From assembly GCA_002748415.1 (NCBI GenBank), contig PDSI01000248.1:115795-179794 (forward strand): 64,000 nt of DNA, in the 5' to 3' direction. Each line of letters starts with the position of its first letter. Position 1 is the first letter of the stretch. Shown piece after piece: positions 42,591 through 53,075 of this stretch. This DNA comes from Micrococcales bacterium. Lineage in GTDB: Bacteria > Actinomycetota > Actinomycetes > Actinomycetales > CAWJMD01. The notes under the pieces are model-generated. The model searched no databases. It saw only the letters and a list, made by a program, of their open reading frames with translations, and was not told where the DNA came from. A program made the position numbers and the translations under genes.

Positions 42591-44119
42591 TGGATAGCAT
42601 GGTGTTGACCCTGCTCGGTCTGCTGCCGCTGGTCGGCGGTGCGGTGGTGTTCGCGTTGCCGGACATGGCGGCCCGAGCCACCCGGATCGCCTCGCTGGTA
42701 TTCGGGCTGGGCACGCTGGCCGCGGTGATCGGGGTGGGGATCGCGTTCGACACCGGCGACGCGGCCTCGTTCCAGTTCGCCGAACAGCGCACCTGGATCC
42801 CGCAGCTCGGGGCCTCCTGGGCGTTCGGGCTGGACGGCATCGGGCTGGCGATGATCAGTCTCACCGCGATCGTCACACCGGTGTGCATGCTGGCCGCGTT
42901 CCGGGAGTTCACGGACCGCCCGGACAAGATGCAGTTCTTCCTGGCGCTGATGCTGGTGCTCGAGGCGATGGTGCTGTGGGTGTTCATGGCCCGCGACCTG
43001 TTCCTGTTCTACGTGCTGTTCGAGGCCATGCTGGTGCCGATGTACTTCATGATCGGGATCACCGGCGGGCCCGCCGCCCGCGCCGCGGGGGTGAAATTCC
43101 TGCTGTACAACCTGGCGGGCGGGTTGATCATGCTGGTCGGCGTCATCGGTTCCTACGTGTACGGGCCGGGCGGGGAACAGGGGTTCCTGATCGACAACCT
43201 GACCGGGATCGGCTTCGAGTCCCAGACGGTGGAGCGGTTGCTGTTCCTGGCCGTGTTCTTCGCCTTCGCGGTGAAGGCGCCGATGTGGCCGCTGCACGCA
43301 TGGCTGCCGGACGCCGCCGAGGCATCCACCCCCAGCACCGCGGTCATGATCAGCGCGGTGATGGACAAGGTCGGCACGTTCGGCATGCTGGTGATCTGCC
43401 TGCCGCTGTTCCCGAACGCCTCCCAGTGGGCGGCGCCGGCGATCGTCGGGCTGGCGGTGGTCTCGGTACTGCTGCCGGGGCTGATCGCGATCGTGCAACC
43501 TGACCTCAAGCGGCTCATCGCCTACACATCGGTGTCGCACTTCGGGTTCATCGTCATGGGCATCTTCGCACTGACCAGCACCGGGCACAGCGGGTCGGTC
43601 TTCTACATGGTCAGCCACGCGTTCTCCACCGCCGCGTTGTTCCTGGTGGCCGGCATGTTCATCGCCCGGTACAAGACCTCTCGCATCGATGATTTCGGCG
43701 GCATGCAACGCACCCTGCCGTGGCTGACCGGCTCGTTCCTGCTGGCCGGCTTGTCCGCGCTGGCGATGCCGGGCATGTCGTCGTTCGTCGGGGAAATCCT
43801 GGTCCTGGTCGGGACGTTCCAGCGGTACCGGGTGGCCGGGATCGTGGCGGTGCTCGGCATCGTGCTGTCGGCGCTGTACATCCTGTACACCTATCAGCGG
43901 ATGGCCACCGGTCCGGTCCGGTCGCAATTGTCCGGCCGGGCAGACTTGCTGGCGCGGGAACGATGGATCGTCGTTCCGCTGATGAGCCTGATCCTCGCGC
44001 TCGGGTTCTTCCCCAAGCCGCTGTTCGATGTGGTCACCCCCGCGGCCGAGCGGACGGTGACCCAGTCCGGTGCCGAGGACCCGGAACCAGTTCTGGAAGT
44101 TCTGGAGGGACACCACTGA
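42590..44119 (+). CDS. nuoM: NADH-quinone oxidoreductase subunit M
   Basis: FVLFEAMLVPMYFMIGI..., FAVKAPMWPLHAWLPDAAEASTPSTAVMISAVMDKVGTFGM. Confidence 0.97.
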   Translation: MDSMVLTLLGLLPLVGGAVVFALPDMAARATRIASLVFGLGTLAAVIGVGIAFDTGDAASFQFAEQRTWIPQLGASWAFGLDGIGLAMISLTAIVTPVCMLAAFREFTDRPDKMQFFLALMLVLEAMVLWVFMARDLFLFYVLFEAMLVPMYFMIGITGGPAARAAGVKFLLYNLAGGLIMLVGVIGSYVYGPGGEQGFLIDNLTGIGFESQTVERLLFLAVFFAFAVKAPMWPLHAWLPDAAEASTPSTAVMISAVMDKVGTFGMLVICLPLFPNASQWAAPAIVGLAVVSVLLPGLIAIVQPDLKRLIAYTSVSHFGFIVMGIFALTSTGHSGSVFYMVSHAFSTAALFLVAGMFIARYKTSRIDDFGGMQRTLPWLTGSFLLAGLSALAMPGMSSFVGEILVLVGTFQRYRVAGIVAVLGIVLSALYILYTYQRMATGPVRSQLSGRADLLARERWIVVPLMSLILALGFFPKPLFDVVTPAAERTVTQSGAEDPEPVLEVLEGHH

Positions 44120-45726
44120 TGTTCACCGCCCCTTCGGTCGATTGGCTGGCTGCCTGGCCGGTTCTTGCGGTGCTGCTGGCCGGGGTGACCGGCATCGTCG
44201 TCGAGGCGTTCGCCCCGCGCTGGAGCAGGCGCAGCATCCAGCTCGCGCTGGTGACCGCGGGAGTGGGCATCGCCTTGGTCGGCCTGGTCACCGCCTGGGT
44301 CGACGGCGCCGATCGCGTGGTCATTCGCTCCGCCACCCCGGGCGACATCGTTCCGGCGGGCATGCTGATCGACCGCACCACGTTGTTCCTCCAGGGTGCG
44401 CTGCTGTTGGTGGGCGCGCTGAGCCTGCTGCTGATCGCCGAACGGGCCGGCGGGCGGCTGAACTCCTTCGCCCCGCAGGCCGCAGCGGTCCCCGGTTCCA
44501 GCTACGAGCGGCAGGCGTTCCAGGCCAAGCTGGAACACACCGAGATCTTCCCGCTGGCCATGTTCGCCCTCGGCGGCATGATGGTCTTCGCCTCGGCCGC
44601 AGACCTGTTGACGATGTTCGTTGCGCTCGAAGTGTTCTCGCTGCCGCTGTACATCATGTGCGGGCTGGAGCGGCGGCGCCGGCTGCTGTCCCAGGAAGCG
44701 GCACTGAAGTACTTCCTACTCGGCGCTTTCTCCTCCGCGGTGTTCCTGTTCGGAGTGGCACTCATCTACGCCGTGACCGGAACCGTGAGCCTGCCGCAGT
44801 TGACGCTGCGGCTGGAACAGGCGCGCGGGTTCGACTTCGCCAACACCCTGCCGGTACTGGTGGTCGGGGCGTTGTTCGTGCTGATCGGGTTGTTGTTCAA
44901 GGTCGGCGCGGTGCCGTTCCACTCGTGGACCCCGGACGTGTACACCGGGGCGCCGACGCCGATCACCGGGTTCATGGCGGCCGCCACCAAGATGGCCGCT
45001 TTCGGTGCGCTGCTGCGGGTGCTGTTCAGCGGGTTGGACGTGCTCAGTGAAATGTGGTCGCCGATGCTGATCGCGGTGGCGGTGCTCACGATGGTGCTGG
45101 GGTCCCTGGTGGCCATCGCGCAAACCGACGTCAAGCGGATGCTGGCCTACTCCTCGATCGCGCACGCCGGGTTCATCCTGACCGCCCTGGTGGCGATGCC
45201 GGACGACTTGGCATCCCTGCAGCAGGCCCGCTCGAGTGTGTTGTTCTACTTGTTGGCCTACGGCATCACGACGGTCGCGGCTTTCGGGCTGGTGATGATG
45301 GTGCGGGAGGTCCGCGAGGACGGCAGCATCGCCGGCGAGGCGAACCTGCTCAGCCAGTGGGCGGGGCTGGGGCGTACGGAACCGGTGTTCGCGGCCGCCT
45401 TCACCGTGCTGCTGCTGGCGTTCGCCGGTATCCCCATGACCAGCGGATTCATCGGCAAGTTCGGGGTGTTCCGGGCCGCGGTCGACGGTGGCCATGCCTG
45501 GCTGGCACTGCTGGGCGTGTTGTGTAGTGCCGCGGCCGCGTTCTTCTACATCCGCGTCGTGGTCTTGATGTACTTCAGCGATACCAGTGCCCGCCCTGTC
45601 ACCGTGGCCGTCGGGCCGCTGGCCGCAGCCGCCATCAGCATGGGTGTGGTGGCCACGCTGCTGCTCGGGGTGATTCCAGGCCCGGTTCTGTCATTGACGG
45701 ACGCACTGGTCGTGGCCGGCCCGTGA
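44119..45726 (+). CDS. nuoN: NADH-quinone oxidoreductase subunit N
   Basis: FVALEVFSLPLYIMCGLERRRRLLSQEAALKYFLLGAFSSAVFL, KVGAVPFHSWTPDVYTGAPTPITGFMAAATK. Confidence 0.97.
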   Translation: MFTAPSVDWLAAWPVLAVLLAGVTGIVVEAFAPRWSRRSIQLALVTAGVGIALVGLVTAWVDGADRVVIRSATPGDIVPAGMLIDRTTLFLQGALLLVGALSLLLIAERAGGRLNSFAPQAAAVPGSSYERQAFQAKLEHTEIFPLAMFALGGMMVFASAADLLTMFVALEVFSLPLYIMCGLERRRRLLSQEAALKYFLLGAFSSAVFLFGVALIYAVTGTVSLPQLTLRLEQARGFDFANTLPVLVVGALFVLIGLLFKVGAVPFHSWTPDVYTGAPTPITGFMAAATKMAAFGALLRVLFSGLDVLSEMWSPMLIAVAVLTMVLGSLVAIAQTDVKRMLAYSSIAHAGFILTALVAMPDDLASLQQARSSVLFYLLAYGITTVAAFGLVMMVREVREDGSIAGEANLLSQWAGLGRTEPVFAAAFTVLLLAFAGIPMTSGFIGKFGVFRAAVDGGHAWLALLGVLCSAAAAFFYIRVVVLMYFSDTSARPVTVAVGPLAAAAISMGVVATLLLGVIPGPVLSLTDALVVAGP

Positions 45727-46736
45727 CAGCCGACGGCGACGAGCTGGCAGGCCGCGTGCAGCAGCGCCTCGTCGAGGTAGAAAACGAACTGCACGGGGTG
45801 GCGCTTCGTACCCGGTCGCTGTACGACGACGAACGGGCCCTGCGGTACCTGGACGTCGTGGACGAGGCATCGGCGCATCTGATCGATGCCGGCGGAAAAC
45901 GGCTGCGGCCGGTGCTGACCCTCGTGGCCTCGCACCTGGGTGACCCGGAGGGGCCCGAGGTGGTGCAGGCCGCGCTGGCGGTCGAGCTGACGCACTTGGC
46001 CAGCCTCTACCACGACGACGTGATGGATTCTGCGGATACCCGCCGCGGTGTGCCCGCCGCGCACGCCGTGTGGGGCAACACGGTGGCGATCCTGGTGGGT
46101 GACCTGCTGTTCGCCCGCGCCTCTGGGGTGGTGGCGCAGCTGGGCCCGCAGGCGGTCGCCATTCAAGCCGAAACGTTCGAAAGGTTGTGCCTGGGCCAAC
46201 TGGCCGAGACGGTGGGCCCCCGGGGTGGCGACCCGGTGCAGCACTACTTGCGGGTGCTGGCCGACAAGACCGGTGCCCTCATCGCCACCTGCGGGCAGTA
46301 CGGGACGATGTTCGCCGGGTGCGACGCAGCGACCGTCGAGGTGCTGCGCCGGTACGGGGAGAAGGTCGGCATCGCCTTTCAGCTGGCCGATGACGTGCTC
46401 GACCTGTCCGAGGACGACGTGACGGGCAAGAACGCCGGAACTGACCTGCGTGAGCACGTGCCGACGATGCCGGCGTTGATCGCCCGGCAGGCCGCGGCCG
46501 AGGGCGACCGGGACGCGGCGACGCTGGTCCAGCTGATCGATGGTGACCTGTCCGACGACGCCGACCTGGGCCGAGCCGTCGCGGGATTGCGGGACTCGGC
46601 CGCCGCTGAGCAGACGTTGTCGATGGCGCGGTCGTGGGCTGCGGACGCGGTCGCTGTTCTCGACCAGCTGCCACCCAGCGCGGTGCGAACCGCACTGGCC
46701 GACTTCGCCGACAGTACGGTGAATCGCACCGCGTGA
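45723..46736 (+). CDS. Polyprenyl diphosphate synthase (long-chain, menaquinone side chain)
   Basis: GGKRLRPVLTLVAS, LTHLASLYHDDVMDSADTRRG, FQLADDVLDLSEDD; GTG overlaps nuoN stop. Confidence 0.93.
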   Translation: MTADGDELAGRVQQRLVEVENELHGVALRTRSLYDDERALRYLDVVDEASAHLIDAGGKRLRPVLTLVASHLGDPEGPEVVQAALAVELTHLASLYHDDVMDSADTRRGVPAAHAVWGNTVAILVGDLLFARASGVVAQLGPQAVAIQAETFERLCLGQLAETVGPRGGDPVQHYLRVLADKTGALIATCGQYGTMFAGCDAATVEVLRRYGEKVGIAFQLADDVLDLSEDDVTGKNAGTDLREHVPTMPALIARQAAAEGDRDAATLVQLIDGDLSDDADLGRAVAGLRDSAAAEQTLSMARSWAADAVAVLDQLPPSAVRTALADFADSTVNRTA

Positions 46737-46779
46737 CGGGCAGGGTTGCGGGTCGGCCGGATTCTCGCAGGGGGTGGAC

Positions 46780-47769
46780 TCAGGTTTCGTGGCCGGCGCC
46801 TGGCAGGCCGGTTCCCAGCCCGGTGCGCCGCCGGGTACCCCACAGGCTGCGAATCGTGTCCATCCCCAGCAGGCACACCGCTACCCAGACGAACCCGAAA
46901 GCGACCCACCGCCCCTGGCTCATCCGCTCGCCCTGCACCGCGACGCCGATCAGGAACTGCATTGTCGGGGCGATGTATTGCAGCAGCCCCAGCATCGACA
47001 ACGGGATCCGGCGGGCCGCCGCCGCGAACAGCACCAACGGTGTCACGGTGATGATGCCGGCGGCGGCCATGGCCAGCAGGTGGGCCGTCTCCACCCCGAG
47101 CGGTGCGGGACCGGCGGCGCTGTGGTTCCACAGCGACCCCTGACCGCGCGCCTGCAACGACACCAGGACCAGCACGGCGAACGGGGCGAGAACCGTTGTC
47201 TCCACGGTCAACCCGGACAAGGCGTCGACCCCGCGGCCGATGGATTTCTTCACCAACCCATACGTGGCGAACGTCGTCGCGAGCGTCAGCGCGATCCACG
47301 GTGGCCGGCCGAAAGCGACGGCCATGGTGGCCACGGCCAGCATCCCCACGGCGACTGCCGCCCACTGCAGCGGCCGCAATCGTTCCCGCAGTACCACGAC
47401 CCCGAGGAACACCGTCATGAGTGGGTTGATGTAGTACCCGAAGGCTGCCTGTGCCACGTTGGCCGAGTTGACCGCATACACGTAGGTTCCCCAGTTGACC
47501 GCTACCAGCGCCGCGGCACCGGCCAGCACGAAGTACGCCCGCGAACCGATGAGCAGCCGGCGGGCGCGGCGCATGGCCACCACCAGTAGGAGGCACAGCA
47601 CCGCCGACCACAGCACCCGGTGTGCCAGGATCTCAACGGCGCCTGCCGGTCTCAGCAGCGGGAAGTACAGCGGCAATACGCCCCACAGCCCGTAGGCGCC
47701 TACCCCGAACAGCAGACCCTGACGATGCCCCACCCCGGCTTCCGCGGAACGGGGGTGGGTCACCGGCAC
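46780..47769 (-). CDS. rarD: EamA/RarD-family transporter
   Basis: GLLFGVGAYGLWGVLPLYFPLLRPAGAVEILAHRVLWSAVLCLLL, NWGTYVYAVNSANVAQAAFGYYINPLMTVFLGVVVLRERL. Confidence 0.9.
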   Translation of the reverse strand: MPVTHPRSAEAGVGHRQGLLFGVGAYGLWGVLPLYFPLLRPAGAVEILAHRVLWSAVLCLLLVVAMRRARRLLIGSRAYFVLAGAAALVAVNWGTYVYAVNSANVAQAAFGYYINPLMTVFLGVVVLRERLRPLQWAAVAVGMLAVATMAVAFGRPPWIALTLATTFATYGLVKKSIGRGVDALSGLTVETTVLAPFAVLVLVSLQARGQGSLWNHSAAGPAPLGVETAHLLAMAAAGIITVTPLVLFAAAARRIPLSMLGLLQYIAPTMQFLIGVAVQGERMSQGRWVAFGFVWVAVCLLGMDTIRSLWGTRRRTGLGTGLPGAGHET

Positions 47770-47874
47770 AGTGTAGTCACCCGCAGAGTGTCGTCACCGG
47801 CAGAGTGCAAAGGTGCGGTGCGGGATGGGCTGGGCCGCGTGGACGTGCACTGCGTGGAGGTGTGCCGGCCCCGG

Positions 47875-48564
47875 CTACAGGTGCTTGACCGCCTCCCGCC
47901 GGGACAACGCCGACAACCCTGCGGCGTGAGTGGCGACGAACGTGCGGACCCAGTCCGGGTCGGTGCGGGCGTATTGGCGCAACGCCCACCCGATCGCCTT
48001 GCGAATGAAGAACTCCGAGCCGTACCGGGTGCCTTCGAGGTTGGCCCGGATGACCTGCGTCAGCAGGTCCGTGTCGGTGCGATCGCCCGCCTTCAGCTGG
48101 GCGATGATCGCGGTGCGCCGCAGCCACAGGTCGTCGGCGTTCGCCCATGCGTGCATCCGCTCGCCCTCGGTGCCGGGGGAGTCCAGCAGGATCGGGCCGA
48201 CGAGCGAGGACGCCACCGGGTCGGCCAGATCCCACCAGGCGCCGGCTCGGACCAAGTGCTCGTACAGCGGCATCGTGTCCGCGTCCTGCCACGGGCGGTA
48301 GGTGCGGTACCCGGCCACCTCGATGGCAGCGTACCGCTCCTCGCGGAAGGCCGCATCGTCCCACAACGTGCGCACCGCCTGTTCCCAGTCGGCTCGATCG
48401 GTGATCGGGTCCGCGCCCAGCATCGGCCGCACGATGCGCCGCAGGTCGGACATCCGCAGCCCGTGGCAGGGCATCGCCGATTTCAGGTAAGCCTGCATCG
48501 GTGCCGCGTTCGCCGGGCACCCGGCCTCGGCAAGGCCGGTGCGTATCCGCGTGGGCAGGATCAC
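47875..48564 (-). CDS. DNA alkylation repair protein (AlkD-like HEAT repeats)
   Basis: YLKSAMPCHGLRMSDLRRIVRPML, WWDLADPVASSLVGPILL, ADDLWLRRTAIIAQLKAGDRTDTDLLTQVIRANLEGTRYGSEFFIRKAIGWALRQYARTDPDWVRTFVA. Confidence 0.9.
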   Translation of the reverse strand: MILPTRIRTGLAEAGCPANAAPMQAYLKSAMPCHGLRMSDLRRIVRPMLGADPITDRADWEQAVRTLWDDAAFREERYAAIEVAGYRTYRPWQDADTMPLYEHLVRAGAWWDLADPVASSLVGPILLDSPGTEGERMHAWANADDLWLRRTAIIAQLKAGDRTDTDLLTQVIRANLEGTRYGSEFFIRKAIGWALRQYARTDPDWVRTFVATHAAGLSALSRREAVKHL

Positions 48565-48630
48565 CGCAGCAGCGTACTCGGCCGGCACGAGTGCCCCGGG
48601 GTGCCTACTCGATGACGTTAGGCTCGCCGT

Positions 48631-49731
48631 ATGGCAGCGCCACCGACCCATGCCGAGTCACCGCGGACCGGGCAGGACCACACTCAGATGCCGCCACGTT
48701 CGACTCCCACGTCCATCGCTCTCGGCATCATTTCTGATATTTCGGACACGGTGAACGGGGTGCTCGCCGATCAGCTACGGGAACGCCGGGACTGGTCCGA
48801 ACAGATCATCGGCTACACCGGGTACGGGGGGAAAGGCTGGGTGCGGGTCATGGCCCGCGTGCTGCTCGGCCGCCCGGAGGACGCCGTACGCAAACCGCCT
48901 GAGCTGGTGCGCGGCTGGCGGTCCTTTCTCACCATCCAGATCCCGCAGCAGCGGGTCACGGTCACCGTCGGCAGCCATCGGCACACGGTGCTTACCGACG
49001 GGTCGGGGTTGATCGATGTCGTGCTCACCGGTGACCTGCCGTCCGGGTGGCAGCAGATCACTCTGGAAACCTCCGACTCGGAACGGGTCACGGCGCCGGT
49101 CAACATCATCGACCCTTCGGTGCGGGTCGGCCTGGTCAGCGACGTCGACGACACCGTCATGGTGACCGCGCTGCCGCGGGCCGCGCTCGCGGCCTGGAAC
49201 ACGTTCGTCTTGGCCGAGAACGCCCGTCGTTCCGTGCCCGGCATGGCCGTGCTCTACGAACGATGGGTACGCACCCATCCGGGGTCCCCGGTGATCTACC
49301 TGTCCACTGGCGCCTGGAACGTCGCCCCCACGCTGACCCGTTTCCTGGACCGGCACCTGTTTCCGCGCGGCCCACTGCTGCTGACCGACTGGGGACCCAC
49401 CCGGGAACGCTGGTTCCGCTCCGGCAACGCGCACAAGCGCACTCAACTGCGTCGGCTGGCCAGGGAGTTCCCGGACATCACGTGGGTGCTGGTCGGTGAC
49501 GACGGGCAGCATGATCCGGACATCTACGCCGAGTTCGCGCAGACCCACCCGGAGCACGTCGCTGCGGTGGCCATTCGCCACCTCTCGCCGACCGAGCACG
49601 TGCTGGCGGGCGGCTTGACCGTGCCGGTGGAGTCGATGGATCAGGCAAGGGACGTCCCGGGAACCCCGTGGGTGTCCGCCCCGCACGGTGCCGGCCTGGC
49701 GCGGCTGCTCGAAACGGAGGGCTTGCTGTGA
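48631..49731 (+). CDS. App1-family (DUF2183) phosphatase domain protein
   Basis: VGLVSDVDDTVMVTALPRAALAAWNTFVLAENARRSVPGMAVLYERWVRTHPGSPVIYLSTGAWNVAPTLTRFL, VGDDGQHDPDIYAEF. Confidence 0.9.
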   Translation: MAAPPTHAESPRTGQDHTQMPPRSTPTSIALGIISDISDTVNGVLADQLRERRDWSEQIIGYTGYGGKGWVRVMARVLLGRPEDAVRKPPELVRGWRSFLTIQIPQQRVTVTVGSHRHTVLTDGSGLIDVVLTGDLPSGWQQITLETSDSERVTAPVNIIDPSVRVGLVSDVDDTVMVTALPRAALAAWNTFVLAENARRSVPGMAVLYERWVRTHPGSPVIYLSTGAWNVAPTLTRFLDRHLFPRGPLLLTDWGPTRERWFRSGNAHKRTQLRRLAREFPDITWVLVGDDGQHDPDIYAEFAQTHPEHVAAVAIRHLSPTEHVLAGGLTVPVESMDQARDVPGTPWVSAPHGAGLARLLETEGLL

Positions 49732-49764
49732 CCGGCCGAGCGAGTGAGGCCGGCGGAGTGCTGT

Positions 49765-50728
49765 CGTGACGACGCGCCACCACGACCGGATCATCATCGG
49801 ATCCGGGCGCTGGTCACCGAGGAACTGGGCGGCCTGGACATCGTCATGATCGAGCGCAGCGCGTTCGGTGGAGCCTGCCTGAACGTCGGCTGCATCCCCA
49901 CCAAGATGCTCGTGCGCCCGGCGGATGTGGTCAGCGCAGCGCTGGATTCCCAGCGGCTGGGCGTCCACGCACAACCGTTGCGGGTCGACTGGCCGCAGAT
50001 GCGGGAGCGGGTCTTCGCCCACCGCATCGACCCGATCGCGGCGGCCGGCAGGAAGTACCGGCAGCAGACGACGACCCTGTACGAGGCGACCGCCCACTTC
50101 GTCGGCCCGCGCACGCTTGCGCTGCAGGCGGCTGGCGCATCGCCGGTGCCGAAGCAGGTCACTGCCGACCGCATCGTCATTGCCACCGGGTCCCGCCATG
50201 CCTGCTGGACCTACCGGGCCTGGACGCGGTGGACCCCTCGCGAGGAGTCCACACCTCCGACACCATCATGCGGGTAGACGAACTGCCCGACCGGGTAGCC
50301 ATCATCGGCGGCGGCACCGTCAGCTGCGAAATGGCCCACGTGCTCACCTCTTTCGGATCCTCGGTCACCGTCGTCGTTCGCGGCCCCGCAGTGCTGCGGG
50401 AGGCCGAGCAGGCCGTGTCCCAGGAATCGACCCAGCGGCTGTCGCAGCGGACCGACCTACGGTTGAACACTCGAGTGCGGGCCGCGCGCCGGGACGGGAC
50501 CACGTGGCCAATGCCGAGGCGCGCACCGGCGCGCACCACCTTGCCCATCCGGGCAGCGGTGCACTACTGGCGGCGCATTGCGTCGGCCACGAAGCCAGCC
50601 TGCTGCTCCAGCCACTGTTGAGCATGGCTGCGGCCGGGATGGGCGGGCGGAGTGCGGCCAGGGCTCAATACTGGCCACATCCGGCCTTGTCCGAGGTGGT
50701 GGAGAATGCGCTACTCAAGTTGCCGTGA
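49765..50728 (+). pseudogene. mtr: Mycothione reductase pseudogene (FAD/NAD-dependent disulfide reductase), frameshifts plus internal deletion
   Basis: Three frames in succession: TTRHHDRIIIGSG / LVTEELGGLDIVMIERSAFGGACLNVGCIPTKMLVRPADVV / GVHTSDTIMRVDELPDRVAIIGGGTVSCEMAHVLTSFGSSVTVV, then a jump to ANAEARTGAHHLAHP at the C-terminus. Confidence 0.85.
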
Positions 50729-50816
50729 TCGCTATCCGTAGTCAACAGGCACGCTGACCGGGCGAAACGCACTAGTTGGCCTTCAGCCCTTTCTTCGGAC
50801 ACCCGACACCATTTCC

Positions 50817-53075
50817 GTGAAGACCGTGCAACACAACGCGGGACCGGTGGGTGTATTCCTGCCTGCTGTTGCCGCCGTTGTCGTCCTCGCCGGTGGCCCG
50901 GGCACCACGACTTGGGCGGTGCCGCTGATGTTGGTGTGCGTCGTGGCCGCGACAGTCGCGGTCGTGCTGGCCCAGCGGCAGGACCGCGAGGTCGCCGGAC
51001 GAGCCTGGTTGGCCGTTTCGGCAGCGACCAGCGCCAGCATGTTCCTGCTGAACGTGCTCATCGGTCATCGCCCGGACGCCGGCCCGCGCCTGCTGTGGCT
51101 GGGTGGTGCGGCGCTGTGCGGCGCGGCTTTGGTCCGCGGCCTGCACCAGGTGGCCACGTTCAGCCGGCCGGCGTTGGAGCTGGCCCGCGCCGCGGTGGAA
51201 GGCTTACTGGTTGCCTGCCTGCTGGTGATGGGCCTGTACGCATGGGTTTTCCACGAGGCTGCCAGCCATGCCATGCACACACGGGATCTGACCACCATCT
51301 CGGTCAGCAGCATCGTGCTCTCGCTGTTGACGATCGTGGCCAGCAGCGAACGCAACCTGCGGCTGCGGCTGGCGTTCTTGGTCGCCATCGCCATGGGGCT
51401 GGCCGACATCGCTCGCGTCTATCTCGAACTGACCGGGAACACCATGTGGCCGCTGCTGGTCGTTCACGGGCTGCTGGCAACCGGGTGCTTCTGGGCGCTG
51501 GGCACTTACCGCATCAGCAGGCCGGATCCCGAACAGGTCGCCTACAGTCGGCAACGGATCATCCCCGGCACCTTGATCATGGCCTTGATCGGACTGAATC
51601 TGGCTGCGCTGAGCGTGTTCCGGGGGATGGGCGGGCTGCACTGGGCGCTGATCGCGTGCATCGTCATGCTGCTGTGGGCGCGGGAGGTGATCCGGTCCCG
51701 GCAGGTAGCGCTGAACTCGCGCATCATCACCAGAGAAGCCAACTCCGATGCGCTGACCGGGGTAGGCAACCGTCGAGCGCTGAAGAGATACCTGTCCGGG
51801 CTGGCGACGGGCCGGCGTACCGAAGTCACCGCGATCAGCCTGGACCTGAACGGCTTCAAGGGCGTCAACGATCTGCTGGGTGCCGCCACCGGTGACGAGT
51901 TGCTGATCGCGGTCGCCCACCATCTGTGCGGCGCGGTCGAATCTCTTCCGGGGAACGTATTCCGCCTCAGCGGCAACGAGTTTCTCATTATCACCACCGC
52001 CGCCGAGGCCGATGCCGCCGCGTTCGCGAACCGGCTACCGGGCATGGTGCGGACCGCCGCGGTGACCGTGCCCGGTGTCGAACGAGTCGTCCTGGGGTGC
52101 AGTGTGGGCCTGGAACACAGCATCGACCCGGACGGGCTGACGGAGGAAGCGCTGGCGCAGGCCGTGGCCCGGTCCGGGCTGGCGATGCGCGCGGCCAAGG
52201 CGGACGGGCGAAACAAAGTGCTCAGCTTCGATACCCAACTGGACTCCCGCAACCAGCGCCGGTTGGCCGTGGAGGCGAGGCTGCGTGATCTGCTGGACGG
52301 TGGCGGCAGTGTCCAGGTGCACTACCAGCCGGTCATGGGGATGGCGACCGGGCGGATGGTCGGAGCGGAAGCACTGGCCCGGTGGACCGACCCGGAGCTC
52401 GGTTCGGTGCCGCCGTTCGAGTTCATCGAGGTGGCCGAGGCGACCGGGCTGATCGAAACCCTGGGCGGGCGCATTCTGCAGACCGCGCTGACCGAGCTGC
52501 AGGAAGCCGGTTTCTTCGAGCGCGGCCTGCGGGTCTCGATCAACGTGTCCACCCTGCAGCTTCGGGTCGCCGGCTTCGCCGGCCAGCTGCTGGACCTGCT
52601 GCGGCAGATGCAGATCGACCCGGCCCAGGTGGTCATCGAGGTCACCGAGTCCGTTTTCCTCTCACCGCACGACGTCGCCGGGCAGACATTGGCCGACATT
52701 CAGCGCGCCGGGGTCGGTGTCGCCGTCGACGACTTCGGCACCGGCTACTCCTCGCTGGGCTACCTGCACCGGTTGCCGGTGACGTCGCTGAAGATCGACC
52801 GGCTCTTGGCCGCCACCCTGGTGGACCTGCGCACCCAGTCGATCGTGCGTGGCGTGGTGGAGATGACCAAGGGCCTGGGACTGGACCTGGTCCTGGAAGG
52901 CGTCGAGTCCGCGGACCAAGAGACCCACGCGCAGCGGCTCGGCGTCGGCTACGCACAAGGATGGTTGTACGCCAAGGCTGTTCCGGTCAGTGAACTGATC
53001 ACGCTAGCCGATCAGCTGACCTTCCGCGCCGACCAGGTGCCGATGCCGGTGGGCAACACCGCCCCGCTGGCCTGA
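50817..53075 (+). CDS. Membrane GGDEF-EAL protein (cyclic-di-GMP turnover)
   Basis: N-terminal TM region; DALTGVGNRRALKRYL; degenerate SGNEF in place of GGDEF; EAL domain YQPVMGMATGRMVGAEALARWTDPELG, DDFGTGYSSLGYLHRLPVTSLKIDR. Confidence 0.9.
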   Translation: MKTVQHNAGPVGVFLPAVAAVVVLAGGPGTTTWAVPLMLVCVVAATVAVVLAQRQDREVAGRAWLAVSAATSASMFLLNVLIGHRPDAGPRLLWLGGAALCGAALVRGLHQVATFSRPALELARAAVEGLLVACLLVMGLYAWVFHEAASHAMHTRDLTTISVSSIVLSLLTIVASSERNLRLRLAFLVAIAMGLADIARVYLELTGNTMWPLLVVHGLLATGCFWALGTYRISRPDPEQVAYSRQRIIPGTLIMALIGLNLAALSVFRGMGGLHWALIACIVMLLWAREVIRSRQVALNSRIITREANSDALTGVGNRRALKRYLSGLATGRRTEVTAISLDLNGFKGVNDLLGAATGDELLIAVAHHLCGAVESLPGNVFRLSGNEFLIITTAAEADAAAFANRLPGMVRTAAVTVPGVERVVLGCSVGLEHSIDPDGLTEEALAQAVARSGLAMRAAKADGRNKVLSFDTQLDSRNQRRLAVEARLRDLLDGGGSVQVHYQPVMGMATGRMVGAEALARWTDPELGSVPPFEFIEVAEATGLIETLGGRILQTALTELQEAGFFERGLRVSINVSTLQLRVAGFAGQLLDLLRQMQIDPAQVVIEVTESVFLSPHDVAGQTLADIQRAGVGVAVDDFGTGYSSLGYLHRLPVTSLKIDRLLAATLVDLRTQSIVRGVVEMTKGLGLDLVLEGVESADQETHAQRLGVGYAQGWLYAKAVPVSELITLADQLTFRADQVPMPVGNTAPLA

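Noticed and set aside
41010-44116. Long minus-strand ORFs (442 and 529 aa) opposite nuoL/nuoM
   Set aside because: Antisense of conserved Nuo subunits; His/Gln/Arg-rich composition typical of GC-bias artefacts
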